A DNA stretch of 64,000 bases from Saccharomycopsis fibuligera x Saccharomycopsis cf. fibuligera (Eukaryota > Ascomycota > Saccharomycetes > Ascoideales > Saccharomycopsidaceae), in assembly GCA_001936135.1 (NCBI GenBank), contig CP012811.1, forward strand, positions 1-64,000, in the 5' to 3' direction. Shown in pieces: positions 52,499 to 63,910 of this stretch. A program made the translations under genes and the position numbers. The notes under the pieces were generated by a model. It had not been told where the DNA came from, ran no database searches, and was given only the letters and a program-made list of their open reading frames with translations. Position 1 is the stretch's first letter, and every line of letters starts with the position of its first letter.

Positions 52499-53488
52499 AT
52501 GAAGTACTCTACTCGTTCCGTTGTCTCTTCTTTGGCCCTTGCTGGCTCCTCTTTGGCTGCTTATGTTCCATCTGAACCATGGTCCACTTTGACTCCAAGT
52601 GTTACCATCAAAGGTGGTGCTACTGACTACGACGGTACCTTCGGTATTGCTGTTGTTCCAATCACCTCTTCTGTTTCTACTATTTACGCTAAGAGAGATG
52701 TTGTTTCTCAAATCTCTGACGGTCAAATCCAAGCTACCACTGCTACTGCTCAAGCCATTTCTCAAATTGGTGATGGCCAAATTCAAGCTTCAACCTCTAC
52801 TGCTACTAAGGCCAAGTCTACTGCTCAAGCCATCTCTCAAATCGGTGACGGTCAGATCCAAGCTACTACCTCTACTGCTACTAAGGCCAAGTCTACCGCT
52901 CAAGCTATCTCTCAAATCGGTGACGGTCAAATCCAAGCTTCTACCACCACTGTTGCTCCAAAATCCACTGCTCAAGCTATCTCTCAAATCGGTGATGGTC
53001 AAATCCAAGCTACCACCTCTACCGCCAAGGCCGTTTCTCAAATCAATGACGGTCAAATCCAAGCCACCACTGCCACTACTTCTGTTGCTTCTCAAATCAC
53101 TGATGGTCAAGTCCAAGCTAGCAAGACTTCTTCTGCTTCCAAATCTTCTTCTACTGCCTCCACTGCCAGTAACGACACTGTTGACACCGTTGCCTGTAAA
53201 GTCGATGGTACTTTGCAATTGACTTTGGAAAAGTCTATCTTGAAGGACTCCAAGGGAAGAATCGGTTCTATTGTTGCTAACAGACAATTCCAATTCGACG
53301 GTCCACCACCACAAGCTGGTGCCATCTACGCTGCTGGTTGGTCCATCTCTGACGGTAACTTGGCCATCGGTAACAGCACCACTTTCTACCAATGTTTGTC
53401 TGGTACCTTCTACAACTTGTACGACAGATCTTTGGGTGAACACTGTAAACCAGTCTTCTTGGAAGTCACTGGTTTGGTTGACTGTTAA
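52499..53488 (+). CDS. PIR cell wall protein, copy 2
   Basis: The protein has 329 residues. Signal peptide [21 protein letters not shown], then the same [13 protein letters not shown] and [15 protein letters not shown] segments as copy 1. The pro-region is shorter and ends at a Kex2 site (IYAKR, then [10 protein letters not shown]). Seven repeats follow: one [12 protein letters not shown], four SQIGDGQIQ(A)(S/T)T, one [12 protein letters not shown] and a final [10 protein letters not shown]. The C-terminal four-Cys domain is nearly the same as in copy 1 over about 95 residues, suggesting recent duplication or gene conversion. Codon use is strongly biased (TCT, GCT, AAG, GGT), so high expression is likely. 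Long antisense frames over this gene are by-products of that bias. Confidence 0.95.
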   Translation: MKYSTRSVVSSLALAGSSLAAYVPSEPWSTLTPSVTIKGGATDYDGTFGIAVVPITSSVSTIYAKRDVVSQISDGQIQATTATAQAISQIGDGQIQASTSTATKAKSTAQAISQIGDGQIQATTSTATKAKSTAQAISQIGDGQIQASTTTVAPKSTAQAISQIGDGQIQATTSTAKAVSQINDGQIQATTATTSVASQITDGQVQASKTSSASKSSSTASTASNDTVDTVACKVDGTLQLTLEKSILKDSKGRIGSIVANRQFQFDGPPPQAGAIYAAGWSISDGNLAIGNSTTFYQCLSGTFYNLYDRSLGEHCKPVFLEVTGLVDC

Positions 53489-54833
53489 ACAGTTTTTCTA
53501 ACCATATTTTTTTTCTAATTTTTTTGTTTCTGCCTTTTCCTTTTGTCATGTTTTGTTAATGTCTATTATGATTTTTTAACCTTTTTACTTCTCCTTTACT
53601 AATTTGTTTCTTTACATTCTTCTTACACCTATTTTGTTCGTTCTTGGTTTGGATAATAATTTCATTTTATCTTGGAAAAATCATAGCATTTTTTAGCATC
53701 TTTTAATTCTTTTCTCCTTGCATTGGTTTTTATATTACACCTATAGTTAATTTATACTTTTATCTTATAAATGTTTTTACACTGTTTAGTCTTTTCTGTT
53801 ATTTTTACAAGGTATCTTATGATTGCGGAATATTCATAAAGGCAAAAAAGATTTTGCTGAGCAAAATTAAAACAATTAATAAGCCTCCTATTTTATTTCC
53901 TGATTTCATCAAAAATGGAAATTCATGATTTCAATTACAATACCCCTTTTCTACTGCTATTAATAACTCCTTCCGAGGTACAAATCTAAAAAAACAACTG
54001 AAAGCTTAATCTAAAACGACAAAAAAGGGGGCATGCACGCGCGCCTTAACCTTGAAACCGAGCCAAAGGCACCGAGCGTTAAGCTGAGCTAAATGTTGTT
54101 CCGAGGAAGAAAAAGCCAATCTCAGGCCCAATAAAATCTTAGACGCTACTAAAAGTTCCGGGACCGACTGCCCTCTTTCTTTTGCCGGGCCAAGCCCTCG
54201 GTGGGCCAGGGTGGTGGTCGGAAAAGTTTAAAATTCAAAAACACCGGTCTTGGCCAGAAAAACAGAAATTCTTTAAGTCCGGCAGATGCAGATGGTTAAT
54301 TCAGCTAAGACTAATAATTGTACCCAAGAGGTGAAAATTTTAACAACTTGAGTTTTCCAAAAAATCCTAACCTGTCTATGTGTGAGTTCACATTTTTGAC
54401 TTGAGCAAGATCTCAATTTATGAACTGCCAAAAACTAATTCCTAGCCTGTGATGACTCCCCCTTCGAATGATTTTGTACCCAAAACGGGGATTATAATTA
54501 CTGAAAAAATGTATACAATTCAATATAAAAAGATGAAGATCGTTCCATAGTGATTTATAAAAGAGTCAAAAGCAGAACCGTAAAGGAGCCTAGTGTATGT
54601 ATTCTTCAACGCGTTGAAATCAGGATCTTATTATTCCACCACCTAATATGCCCGATTTAAGCTAACTTCAACCCTGTCGAATACGGCAAATAGTCCAAGT
54701 CGTGGTTGTTTCACCGGCTTCACTTCGTGGTTTCATTATTGCAATTATGGTCGCGTTGAAGGTAGGAATCGCTGGTGCTTCCTATTTTACAAAATTTAAG
54801 GTCTAGCCAGGGCCCACTATTTAACGTTTGGTG

Positions 54834-54860
54834 TTTTTTGCCTTTTTTGCCTTTTTTGCC
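54834..54860 (+). repeat. TTTTTTGCC nonamer, three copies
   Basis: Three exact tandem copies; a TTTTCGCC variant follows. Confidence 0.9.
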
Positions 54861-55065
54861 TTTTCGCCAGGGCTTTTCCGATATTATTTGCTTTACTATT
54901 ACAGGTTTTGCTTTATTCAAGGTTCGTTTTTTTCCCCTTTTTCTGCAATTATTCAATATTTCACTTCCTACTTTTTCAATCTTTTCCCTCTTCTCCAAGT
55001 AGTCTAGCCGAGATATGGCCAGATTTTGGCCACGCAGAATATGCGCATCTTACCAAACATTATAC

Positions 55066-55115
55066 AAAGCATAGCAAAGCAGAACAAGGCATAGCAAAGC
55101 AAAGCAAAGCAAAGC
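55066..55115 (+). repeat. Imperfect AAAGC/ATAGC repeat
   Basis: A run of CAAAG, CATAG and CAAGG five-base units, ending in four exact AAAGC copies. Confidence 0.8.
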
Positions 55116-56146
55116 GCTAAGCCGGGAAACAGAAACTAGTAAAATTAATAAGATTGTTACCTACAAGTAGGTGGTGATTAATGAACTGAATAAGGTAATA
55201 TATGCTATGTTTAGTTCAAAGAAACCATCTAGATCAATATTTTTTTTTGACTACTCGAAACTAACTTCTGTAGTATTTATTGCTCCGGTCGATATTTGTG
55301 GCCGGATACTCTGGAGATGAAGCCGCTGTCTACAAGCCATGCACGGGACTATAAAGCGACGGACAGGAAAATAGAAAAAAAGTAGTGCGCAAAGCAAAAG
55401 AGGGGTCTTGTACGAAAAGAAACTGAAAACTTGGCAGTGTTTTCGTGCTACATACACGAATTGCTAAACTGCATAACTGCAATATAATAGCAATTTCCAA
55501 AATTTGTTAAATCATAGCCCCATAGTTCACTTTCATTGCAGCGATTGACAACAATTGTCTTCAATTTGACAGCAATTTGGATTGTCTCTTATAGCGCTTG
55601 CTTACTTTAATAGTTGTTGTAGAATATATGTAGGTACATTATGGACCGTAGCGATATGGTTACAAGTTTTTACAATGCTTTTGTGTATTCTTGTTCTGTT
55701 TTGGGATTTTCGGTCTACCATCTGTCCTATTTGGGATCAAAACTTCCCTATAGAGCCCTGATGTGGTTCTATGTCAGGGACGAGGCACAATATCTACTCG
55801 CTTTCCCTTCTTAGATAGCTTAAAAATTACGTTGGGAAACATAATAGCTTGTTATAGCCTATAGCAAATCAAACGGTAAGTCAAACATCAGATAAAAAAA
55901 AAATTTTTCTTTGTACGTATTGAGAAAAACAACTAAAGAATTAGCAAAGGGAAAAAAATAAATAAATAAATAACTTTAATGTACAATGGAATGATTGTAT
56001 AACAACATGAGGAAAACAATAATAATGAAATAGATAAACAAGTAACCATTAGTCTTCCCTTTTTATCTTCGTCGGACTTTTTTGTGGTTGTCCGTGTGAA
56101 GATTTTCGTTGCAATTACCTTTAGATTCTTATTTATCATTACAAAT

Positions 56147-56935
56147 TTAATCCTGTGCTTTAGGGTTCTGCTGAGTGTTTGTTTGATGGGCTATTCTCAT
56201 TTCCAAAAGTTGAATTAAAGTGTCAATCAAAATGATGTCAAAATCATAAAGCTTGGTTAATTTACCATTGGTAGTATCAACAGCAAATTCTGATTCACCA
56301 ACAATGATGCTACTGTTTTGTTTTGTTGGTGTTTTTTTTTTTCAATTTGGTCTATTCAATTTGCAGGTTGGTCAGTTTGAAACCTCTTTCGTTTCATTTT
56401 AGTCACATATTCTCATTCCTTCTTTAATTTGCAAGAATGTTTAAATATTATAACTTCATTTTGGAGTATAAAAGATACACACATCTTCAGAAGGTCTTCG
56501 CAGTGGGTGTTTTTGACGGTTATCATAAACACTAATAGCATTAATGCTAAATTCTAGAGTTTCAAGATTTGGCAAAGAAATTTAAATGAATTTAGAAGTA
56601 CCAAACTAAACCAATTCTTTAACACCTTTTGATGAAACTTCACTGATTTTATAAATCTCAGACAATTGGTCAACAACTTTTTCCCTCAATTGTCCAAAGT
56701 CTCCTCAATCCTTGTTAGAGACAAGCTAATATGAATGGTCAACAAAGCAGTTGTTCGGTTCAAATTTTTTAGTAACGTACTTACAGCTGAGCACTAAAAG
56801 AAACAACTTGCCTCATGATAAATACAATAAAAGTTCACCACTAGCTGTTATGCTGAGTTCTGTTACTCGATAATGCACAGTTTTTTTGATGCTGTCACCA
56901 GAACTTTTTCCCACATTTTGGTTTACAATGCGGGA
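56147..56935 (-). pseudogene. Decayed coding sequence of unknown family
   Basis: Read on the minus strand, several protein-like pieces lie in a row in different frames and broken by stops. From upstream to downstream: one with HYRVTELSITASGELLLYL, one with SLSLTRIEETLDN, one with LREKVVDQLSEIYKISEVSS then SLPNLETLEFSINAISVYDN, and a last one with SSIIVGESEFAVDTTNGK then YDFDIILIDTLIQLLEMRI and a normal-looking stop at 56147. The pieces have coding-like composition with acid/base alternation and hydrophobic heptads, unlike nearby noncoding DNA. I do not recognise the parent gene, and no full-length copy is in the window. I infer a gene lost by several breaks; whether it is a host gene or something else is open. 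Confidence 0.5.
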
Positions 56936-57780
56936 ACCTGGCCATCTAGTAAATTGGGATCATATTAAGAAAAAAGACTATAAAATATTTAACGCCAGAT
57001 AAGAAGTTCAAATTTAATAAGTTGTAGTAGTTATATTATTACAGCACTCAGTCTGGCGTAAGTAAGTAGGTATACAACACCAAAATTACTTAATCATTGA
57101 CTACTTTTGGATAGCAATACGTATATATATAAATAAGGCAACACTGAGTTGGTTTACAATTTGCCAAAAAAATGTGTGCACGCATGTTTGTAACAGTTGC
57201 GCAACTCATAAATATTGTAAACAAGAAACATTTGTAGAAACACTCGATGGATTTTAAGTTGGAAGAAATTTTGGCAGTTGGCCTCTTTGTTATAAGAGAG
57301 TGCCTTCAGAGTGTTAATCAATAATGTTAGACATTTGGCTTTTGATAGTTGCGAAAATTCTAAGGGTTATTGATTGATATCGAAATAGATGAGATACTAC
57401 TAACTTCGTTTTTGCTTTCTATTACTTTCACTTTGGTCTTCGTATTCTTATTTCCTTGCTGGTGCTCATCTGCGGTATCTACCTGGTGTACGGGTGCGGT
57501 GATAGTGTTTCCTTTAAACTCAAATTGACAACAACAACAACAACAACAGCAACAAAGTTAGAACTTCAATGAGACCGCTAAGTACCAATAGTATAATTTC
57601 TTGCTTAGAAGCTATTTATCCCATTTTGTGTCCGCTTGTTCCACTTTTTTTTTTTGACATATTATGATAGTCCAGCAAGCACCATTATCGACTAAGGATA
57701 TTCTAACCAACATCATCTAACCGCCGTCAAAAACACAAAAATATTGTTGGCTTTTAAAAGGTATCCAGCTGCTGTATTTT
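56936..57780. other. Intergenic stretch
   Basis: 845 bases, A+T-rich, with a CAA trinucleotide run at about 57528-57553. No gene seen. Confidence 0.5.
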
Positions 57781-58149
57781 CAAAAGCCGATTATGCGTAG
57801 TCCCTAAACAGCAATAAACTTGATGATATAATTGAGAATCAAATTTATAATCAAAACCAAGCTGCCAAACGCCCCACCATTTTGGAACCCAATTGCTATC
57901 GAGCCAGCATTAACGATAATAAAGCTAAGCTTAAAGTTTGCGAAATCAAATGAAACGCTAGCCAGAGCATTTAATAATGTATTGCAAACTGAAGCTAGTG
58001 AATCTCAAGATACGCAGACTGGTGACAAGCAAAATGAAGATGCTGCAAATGACGAAGTTAATGATGCGAAAGTGGAAAAAGCAGTACCGCGGCATAATGT
58101 GAATTTGCAACTTCTAAGGACAAACTACGGGAATAATAATACCCACTGA
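57781..58149 (+). pseudogene. Possible decayed coding sequence
   Basis: Two overlapping plus-strand frames look protein-like. One (about 57814-57951) reads KLDDIIENQIYNQNQAAKRP and onward. The other (57832-58149, no ATG, opened by TTG) has a polar, acidic C-terminal part with NETLARAFNNVLQTEAS and ends NYGNNNTH. Neither has a proper start. It may be the remains of a small gene or the tail of a spliced gene whose first exon I cannot find. Chance is not excluded. Confidence 0.25.
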
Positions 58150-60097
58150 AGAGTTACTAATATCTATTGTTGTTTCTAAGTTTTGAGCTCAGGGCTCCGT
58201 GCGGTGACACATAGTACTGTTTAACTCCACTAGCGCCAATAAGCTTGAAAACCAATTACACTTACCACCGCAATGATGATGCAATCCAATGAGAGTATGA
58301 ATTTTCGCTTTCTGATTCCCAAGGCTGATGCTTCGCTATTGTTGCCTGATCTGTAAAATCTCATATGACCCGATCTATGCTATTGTTGATTTGCATAAAA
58401 AAATCTGAGCACATCAACCAGCGCTAATATTTTTTTATGTCAATCCAGATCATCTTCTGTTACAATTATTTTGGTTAAAATAGATCACACTTCTAAAACT
58501 GTTAGAAAAGACCTTTTTCTCCTCTATGTGCTTTTTGCTTTTTGCGGCAGTTATGTAATAGCTGTGGATACTTGACCAGCATTGAATGGTTAAACGGTAT
58601 GCATACTTCGATTAATGTTGACATGTCTGTGGACACCGTTTAAACCAGTTTCCATTTCCCTTTTCAAGAAAGTAAGATCTATAATGCAGTTGGTTATTAA
58701 GAATCTATTGTTAGATCATATATTTGCTTCTGGTACTGTATACATTTTCCTTTTGATAAAAGTTGTTGTGCTTTCTTCAGTTCCTGATCTGTCTTTATGC
58801 GTTTTTTTTTTTTTTTAAAAAAAAAGGTGCTGCTTATAGTAATAATATGGCGTCTCAATAAAGCGTCTTGTGTCGTTTGTTTTTGCTTACACCCTATATT
58901 TCTGTCGATATCAATATAACGCAGTACGGTACAATACACTAATAAACAATAGTGAAGTTTTATTATTGTGACAGACTAATTGTATTTGAGGTGACACCTC
59001 TTTGTACAAATTTGCTCTTTCTCTCTTTCGACATGAATCATGTATGTACAAGTTCTGTTCACTTTTTTTGAAATCAGTGTGCCTCAGACCTTAATGTTTA
59101 TGACCAGCGTTGCCATGCGTTTTGTGCTTATTGACATGAAATTTAATATTTTCTTTACACGTTAACGGTGAGACAAACGTCATCAGCCCAGTGGCACTTA
59201 TCACCTAAGCAATTGAAACTATAGGATTATTAGGTTTTTCGGGCTCATTTAGGTTGACGGGGACTAAAAATGGAGTGCTGGGTGAGACGATTGTGCAGCG
59301 GCATATTACCCAATTTGCTTTAATTTGCCCTGATTGATTGCACTAATGGCCGTCTAGTTTCTGTACAAATACCATCGGGATGGTGCAGCCGCGTCAGAAG
59401 GGAACAATAATAGAAGCTTCTCTAGACCAAAGCAGCGTTGTGGTTTGTGGTTGTTGTTCATTAATGGTTCCTTCACTCGTTATTCCTTTTAAAATCTGAT
59501 CAATAGCGTCATAACCTTCCTTCTTCATGCTGTTTCTTTCCTTCAACAACTCCTTCTAGGCACGTTTTGCCCGCATTCCAATAAACTAATCGTCACAATT
59601 CACAAAAGCATTTTTAACGTTTGGCGCCGTTTTTTCATTTTTCTTGATTTTTTTCAATTTTCTTCCGTTTTCAGCATTGCGCATTACCTTGCAGCGAAAT
59701 AACGCTAAAAAATTCGCTATCGACTATGCAATAAACTGCAGATGGTGCAGGAAGCATCTAGACGGTGTTTTGTTTTCAACATCGACAGCGTAAATCAGCT
59801 TATGCCAAAGCATACGCTAGCCCGCCATCCTCATTCCTTCACATTATCGCCCTTCCATTGCACTAGCATATATATACTAGATGGTATGTCTGAGACTTTG
59901 AAGCATAGAAGGTTTTTTTAGTACTGCCTCATCAACTAGTGCTTCTTTTTGTCTCTGATCACTGCCACCCACAGGTGTATTCTATTCTAAAGCATTCATC
60001 ACAAACAGCTAAAAAAAAAAACATCAAGATCAAACAAAAAGACAAAGCTCCCCTTTCACATTTGTCAAACAATAATTAATAAGTTTTTTTTTGTCTG
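58150..60097. promoter_or_regulatory. Upstream region of the GPI wall protein gene
   Basis: 1.9 kb. It holds a T-run followed by an A-run near 58802-58828 and a TATATATA element at about 59871-59878 (220 bases before the ATG). The A-rich leader ahead of the ATG suits a highly expressed yeast gene. No RNA gene recognised. Confidence 0.4.
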
Positions 60098-63000
60098 ATG
60101 AAGTCTTTTAACAGTTTACTCGTTGCTGCAGCTTTGTATGCTGCTAGCGGTGAGGCTGCTGCAATCAACAACTTTCCAACTCTCAACAACTATGCAATCC
60201 CAACTGTTGCTCCTGTTGCTGATTACCTTTATAGAGCCAAGAGACTTGAATCTTTCTCCAACTCTACCACCTCTGCTGCTGCTGCGGGTTCTAACAGCAC
60301 TTCGGCTTCTGTTGCTGCTACCACTTCGGCTACCAATAACAGTACTACCACCAATGCTGCTAATTCGGTTACTGCTTCTACTGCTGCTGGTAATTCCACT
60401 ACTGCTTTGCCAACAAATGTAGCAAGTAACTCAACCTCCGCTACTGCTCAAAGCACTACTTCTGGTAGCACCTCTTTGACTTCTGCTCCTGCAGGTATCA
60501 ATAGCACTTCTAGCTCAGTGCCATCATCATCTGCTTATGCTAACAGCACTTCTTTAATTAACACTTCATCATCCGCTTCATTTGCTAATAGTACCATCAG
60601 CAGTACTACACCACTTTCTACTTCGAATGGTAACACTACTACTGCTATAACTAGCGCTTCTGCCAGTTTTTTCAACAGTACCACCTCTAATGCTCCTGCT
60701 GCTACTGGTTTCGTCAACACCACGTCCTCAGCGGCTCCAATTTCTAGTGGCGTTTCTAACACGACGACTCCATTGACTTCAGCTACTGGTTTTGTCAATG
60801 CTACTCAAGCTACTTCTGGTTATGCTAACACGACGTCTTCTGTGGCTCCACTTACTAGCGCTGTTTCTAACACCACCTCTTCTTTGGCTCAACAATCTAC
60901 TGGCTTATATTCTAACACTTCTTCTACCATTGCTCCACTCACCAGTGCTGTTTCCAATACTAGTTCTGCAGCTGCTCAATCAACTGGCTTGTATCCTAAC
61001 TCAACATCTGCAGTGGCTCCTTTAACTAGCGGCTATGCTAATACCACTTCAAACTCTGCTAACGCTGCTTCTTCTACTTCTGGATACACCAACTTGACCA
61101 CAAGCGCACCATCCTCAACTGGTCAATACACCACTTTGACCACCAGTCATTGTTCTAACGGTGTTTGCTCAACTGAAATCACTACTGCTTTGCAAACCAC
61201 TGTTCATGTCACTGAAAGTGATGAAGATACATGGCTCACTACTTGGGTTCCAATTTCTACCAGTAGCCCATCATCTTCAGCTTCTGCTTATGCTAACAAC
61301 ACCAGTGTTGAAGTTCCTGTTTCCGGTTCTAATGGTACCAGCAGCACTTTTGTTCCTCTTGCCAGCATCACTTCTGCTCCAGCTTCTGCTACCAATACTG
61401 CTGATGCCAATTCTGGTCTTGCTACTACTGAGGTGACTATTGTCCAATGTAACAATGGAGTTTGTACCACTACTACTTCTGATGTTTACTATTCTACTAC
61501 TGCTGTCACTACCAATGATGAAGAAACTGATATTACTGTTTACTTGCCATACCCATCAACTTCTGGTGCTGGTGCTGCTAATGCTTCTGCTACCGGTTCT
61601 GCTGATCCTACTGCTACCGGTTCTGGCAATGCTTCATCTAGCGGTGGTATTACTAATGCTGATGCTAACTCCAACACTGTCGCAACTTCTCAAGTCACTG
61701 AAAAGAGCACTTTATGGGTTCCATTCACCACCTGTAACGGTGGGCATTGTGTTACTGGATCAAGCGCCACTGTTTCTGATGTTTCCACTTATGCCACTGT
61801 TATTCCAACCACTGTTAATTCAAACTCTACTGGTCCATTAACCACCATTAGCAGTGTGGAAACTGAAGTTTCTGCTTCTACTTATGCTACTACTGAAAGC
61901 GTTGGCTACTACAGAAGCGGTAACTATACTTCTGCATACTATAGCACTTACACTACTTCTGATTCTGCTCACACAATTTTTGTTCCAGTTTCTACCATTG
62001 CCAGTGGTTCAGTGTCTCCAGAAGCCGGTGAAGCTACTTCCTTCTCTTCTGTTAGTAACAAGACTACTGCCTCTAATGCTGTTTCTTCTTCTGCTGCAGT
62101 CAACCACTGGAACTCTACTGCTTCTGTGGCTCCTACTATTAACCACTGGAACTCTACCAGTGTTGCTGGTCCAGCTTCTTCCACTGCTTCTGCTGTTCAT
62201 TGGAACTCTACTAGTGCTACTTCTACTGCTGATGCTGGTAACTGGAACTCTACCACTGCTGTTCCAGTTTCTACTGGCGCCGCTGCTTCTGGTTCTACTG
62301 CTGTCACTGCTTCTGGTTCTAGCTCTGGTGCTTCAACCGCTTCTAATGGTGCTTCTAATGGTGCTTCTTCAACTATCATCACCACTATTTCTACTGGTGC
62401 TGCTTCTGGTGCTGGCTCTAGCTCTGGCTCTAGCTCTGGCTCCGCTACTGGTGCTGGCTCTACTGCTTCTGCTTCTGCTTCTGGTGCTTCCGGCTCTGGT
62501 GCTGGCTCTACTGGCTCATCTGGTTCTTCTGCTTCTGCTATTGTGAACACTGTTGGTCCAGCTGTTGCTTCTACTGCTTCTAGCTCTGAGTCTTCCGCTT
62601 CCTCTTCTGCTGCTGGACCTAACTCTGGTTCTGGCTCTGGCTCTAACTCTGGCTCTAACTCTGGATCTAACTCTGCTGCTGGTTCTGGTTCTGGTTCTAA
62701 CACTGCTACTGCTACTACTGCTGCTGCTGGTTCCGGTTCTGGTTCCGGTTCAGCCAATGGCCAGTCCACCGCATCATTCGCTGCTAATGGTCCACTTGTT
62801 TCTCAAATCGGTGATGGCCAAATTCAAGCACCAGCACACACCACCACTCTCGGCAACTTGGTTTCAGAAATTGCTGATGGACAAATCCAAGCTCCAGCTT
62901 CTACTTCTAGCACTCCAGCTACTGCTACTGCTGATCTTGTTTCTCAAATCAACGATGGCCAAATTCAAGCTCAAGCCACTACTGTTTCCACATCTGCTGC

Positions 63001-63157
63001 TTCCTCCAGCTCAAGCTCAGCTAACAGTACCACCATTTCCGCTTCTACTACAGCTGGAATTGACACTGCTAATGCTGCTGGATCTTTGAGAGTTAACGGT
63101 AAGGCATTAACGACAATTAGTGGATTGGTCCTTGTTACCGTTGCATTCTTTTTGTGA
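60098..63157 (+). CDS. GPI-anchored wall mannoprotein with internal PIR repeats
   Basis: The protein has 1019 residues. Signal peptide MKSFNSLLVAAALYAASGEA, then a possible Kex2 site (YRAKR). About 700 residues are Ser/Thr/Ala/Asn-rich with many NxT/S sites and repeated blocks such as APLTSAVSNT and HWNSTS. Three cysteine modules interrupt it: SHCSNGVCSTE, VQCNNGVCTTT and TCNGGHCVTG. A Ser/Gly/Ala-rich stem follows. Near residue 900 come three PIR-type repeats ([36 protein letters not shown]), then a GPI signal (AGSLRVNG and a hydrophobic end VLVTVAFFL). So the protein may be held in the wall both by GPI remnant and by PIR ester bonds, as known for yeast Cwp1. An adhesin or structural wall role is inferred. 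Leu-rich frames over it are shadows. Confidence 0.9.
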   Translation: MKSFNSLLVAAALYAASGEAAAINNFPTLNNYAIPTVAPVADYLYRAKRLESFSNSTTSAAAAGSNSTSASVAATTSATNNSTTTNAANSVTASTAAGNSTTALPTNVASNSTSATAQSTTSGSTSLTSAPAGINSTSSSVPSSSAYANSTSLINTSSSASFANSTISSTTPLSTSNGNTTTAITSASASFFNSTTSNAPAATGFVNTTSSAAPISSGVSNTTTPLTSATGFVNATQATSGYANTTSSVAPLTSAVSNTTSSLAQQSTGLYSNTSSTIAPLTSAVSNTSSAAAQSTGLYPNSTSAVAPLTSGYANTTSNSANAASSTSGYTNLTTSAPSSTGQYTTLTTSHCSNGVCSTEITTALQTTVHVTESDEDTWLTTWVPISTSSPSSSASAYANNTSVEVPVSGSNGTSSTFVPLASITSAPASATNTADANSGLATTEVTIVQCNNGVCTTTTSDVYYSTTAVTTNDEETDITVYLPYPSTSGAGAANASATGSADPTATGSGNASSSGGITNADANSNTVATSQVTEKSTLWVPFTTCNGGHCVTGSSATVSDVSTYATVIPTTVNSNSTGPLTTISSVETEVSASTYATTESVGYYRSGNYTSAYYSTYTTSDSAHTIFVPVSTIASGSVSPEAGEATSFSSVSNKTTASNAVSSSAAVNHWNSTASVAPTINHWNSTSVAGPASSTASAVHWNSTSATSTADAGNWNSTTAVPVSTGAAASGSTAVTASGSSSGASTASNGASNGASSTIITTISTGAASGAGSSSGSSSGSATGAGSTASASASGASGSGAGSTGSSGSSASAIVNTVGPAVASTASSSESSASSSAAGPNSGSGSGSNSGSNSGSNSAAGSGSGSNTATATTAAAGSGSGSGSANGQSTASFAANGPLVSQIGDGQIQAPAHTTTLGNLVSEIADGQIQAPASTSSTPATATADLVSQINDGQIQAQATTVSTSAASSSSSSANSTTISASTTAGIDTANAAGSLRVNGKALTTISGLVLVTVAFFL

Positions 63158-63910
63158 GTGTAAAGCGTAGCTTTTACTAACTGGCTCTTTTTGTTTTTTC
63201 GTTGTTTTGTTTGTTCACTTCACTTCATTTTCTCGTCACTTGATTGATCAATTTGTTGCTGTTATTATTGTTGGAACGTTACCTTTTATAGACACACTTT
63301 TTTCCAACCTTTTATTTTTTTTCCCCATCTTTTTCCCCTCAGCCTGCACCTTTGCCCCTTCTTCTTATTTTACAGTGGCTCCATTTTTTGGTCATTTTTG
63401 ATTCTCGCCCTTTTTGTCATTTTCACTTTGCTTGTTTTACCTATATAATTTTTTTCCCCTTGTTTTGCATTTTTCACTACTAAGCTATTGGCATTTTTAA
63501 ACTTTTATACTTTCTCATTTTCTTGGCTTTTTCATATATTTGTTTAATTTTAATAATAACCAAAGAATTCTGTCTTATTAAAGAAAACGAACTGCCCGTG
63601 TACTTTTTTTGTTTTCACTTTTACTCGAGTGCCAACTTATACTGGCCCAGAAAGTAGACATTCTACAAAAAATCAGTCTTCCAATGCTATCACTGTTACT
63701 TGACAGCAAAAAAGGAGAAGGCAAAATGCAAATTTTATCATGTTGCTGTATTGAAAAATGCTATAAAAAAAAGAGAAAAAAATCAACATATTTATCGTTT
63801 TTTTTTGTTGTTATTGTAAATGCTTTTTATGAAAATGAACAAAAATAAAATCAAGTAAAAATAAGTAGATGTTTTTTTTTTTAAGTTAAATGTCCGTTTC
63901 TCCTTTATGC
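63158..63910. other. 3' spacer
   Basis: A T-rich 3' flank of the GPI protein gene and the facing 3' flank of the gene at the right edge. A 79-codon frame at 63609-63848 has no support. Confidence 0.5.

Larger units (their letters stand above)
53489..56146. other. Gene-poor spacer after PIR copy 2
   Basis: 2.7 kb. A T-rich 3' flank (to about 53820), a G+C-richer patch near 54150-54240, three TTTTTTGCC units at 54834-54860 and AGCAAAGC-type repeats at 55066-55115. No supported gene or RNA. Confidence 0.5.

Noticed and set aside
52790-53443. 217-codon minus-strand frame antisense to PIR copy 2
   Set aside because: Same codon-bias shadow; it appears in both PIR copies only because the genes are similar.
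61854-62546. Leu-rich 230-codon frame inside the GPI protein gene
   Set aside because: Shifted reading of TCT/GCT/ACT codons of the real gene.
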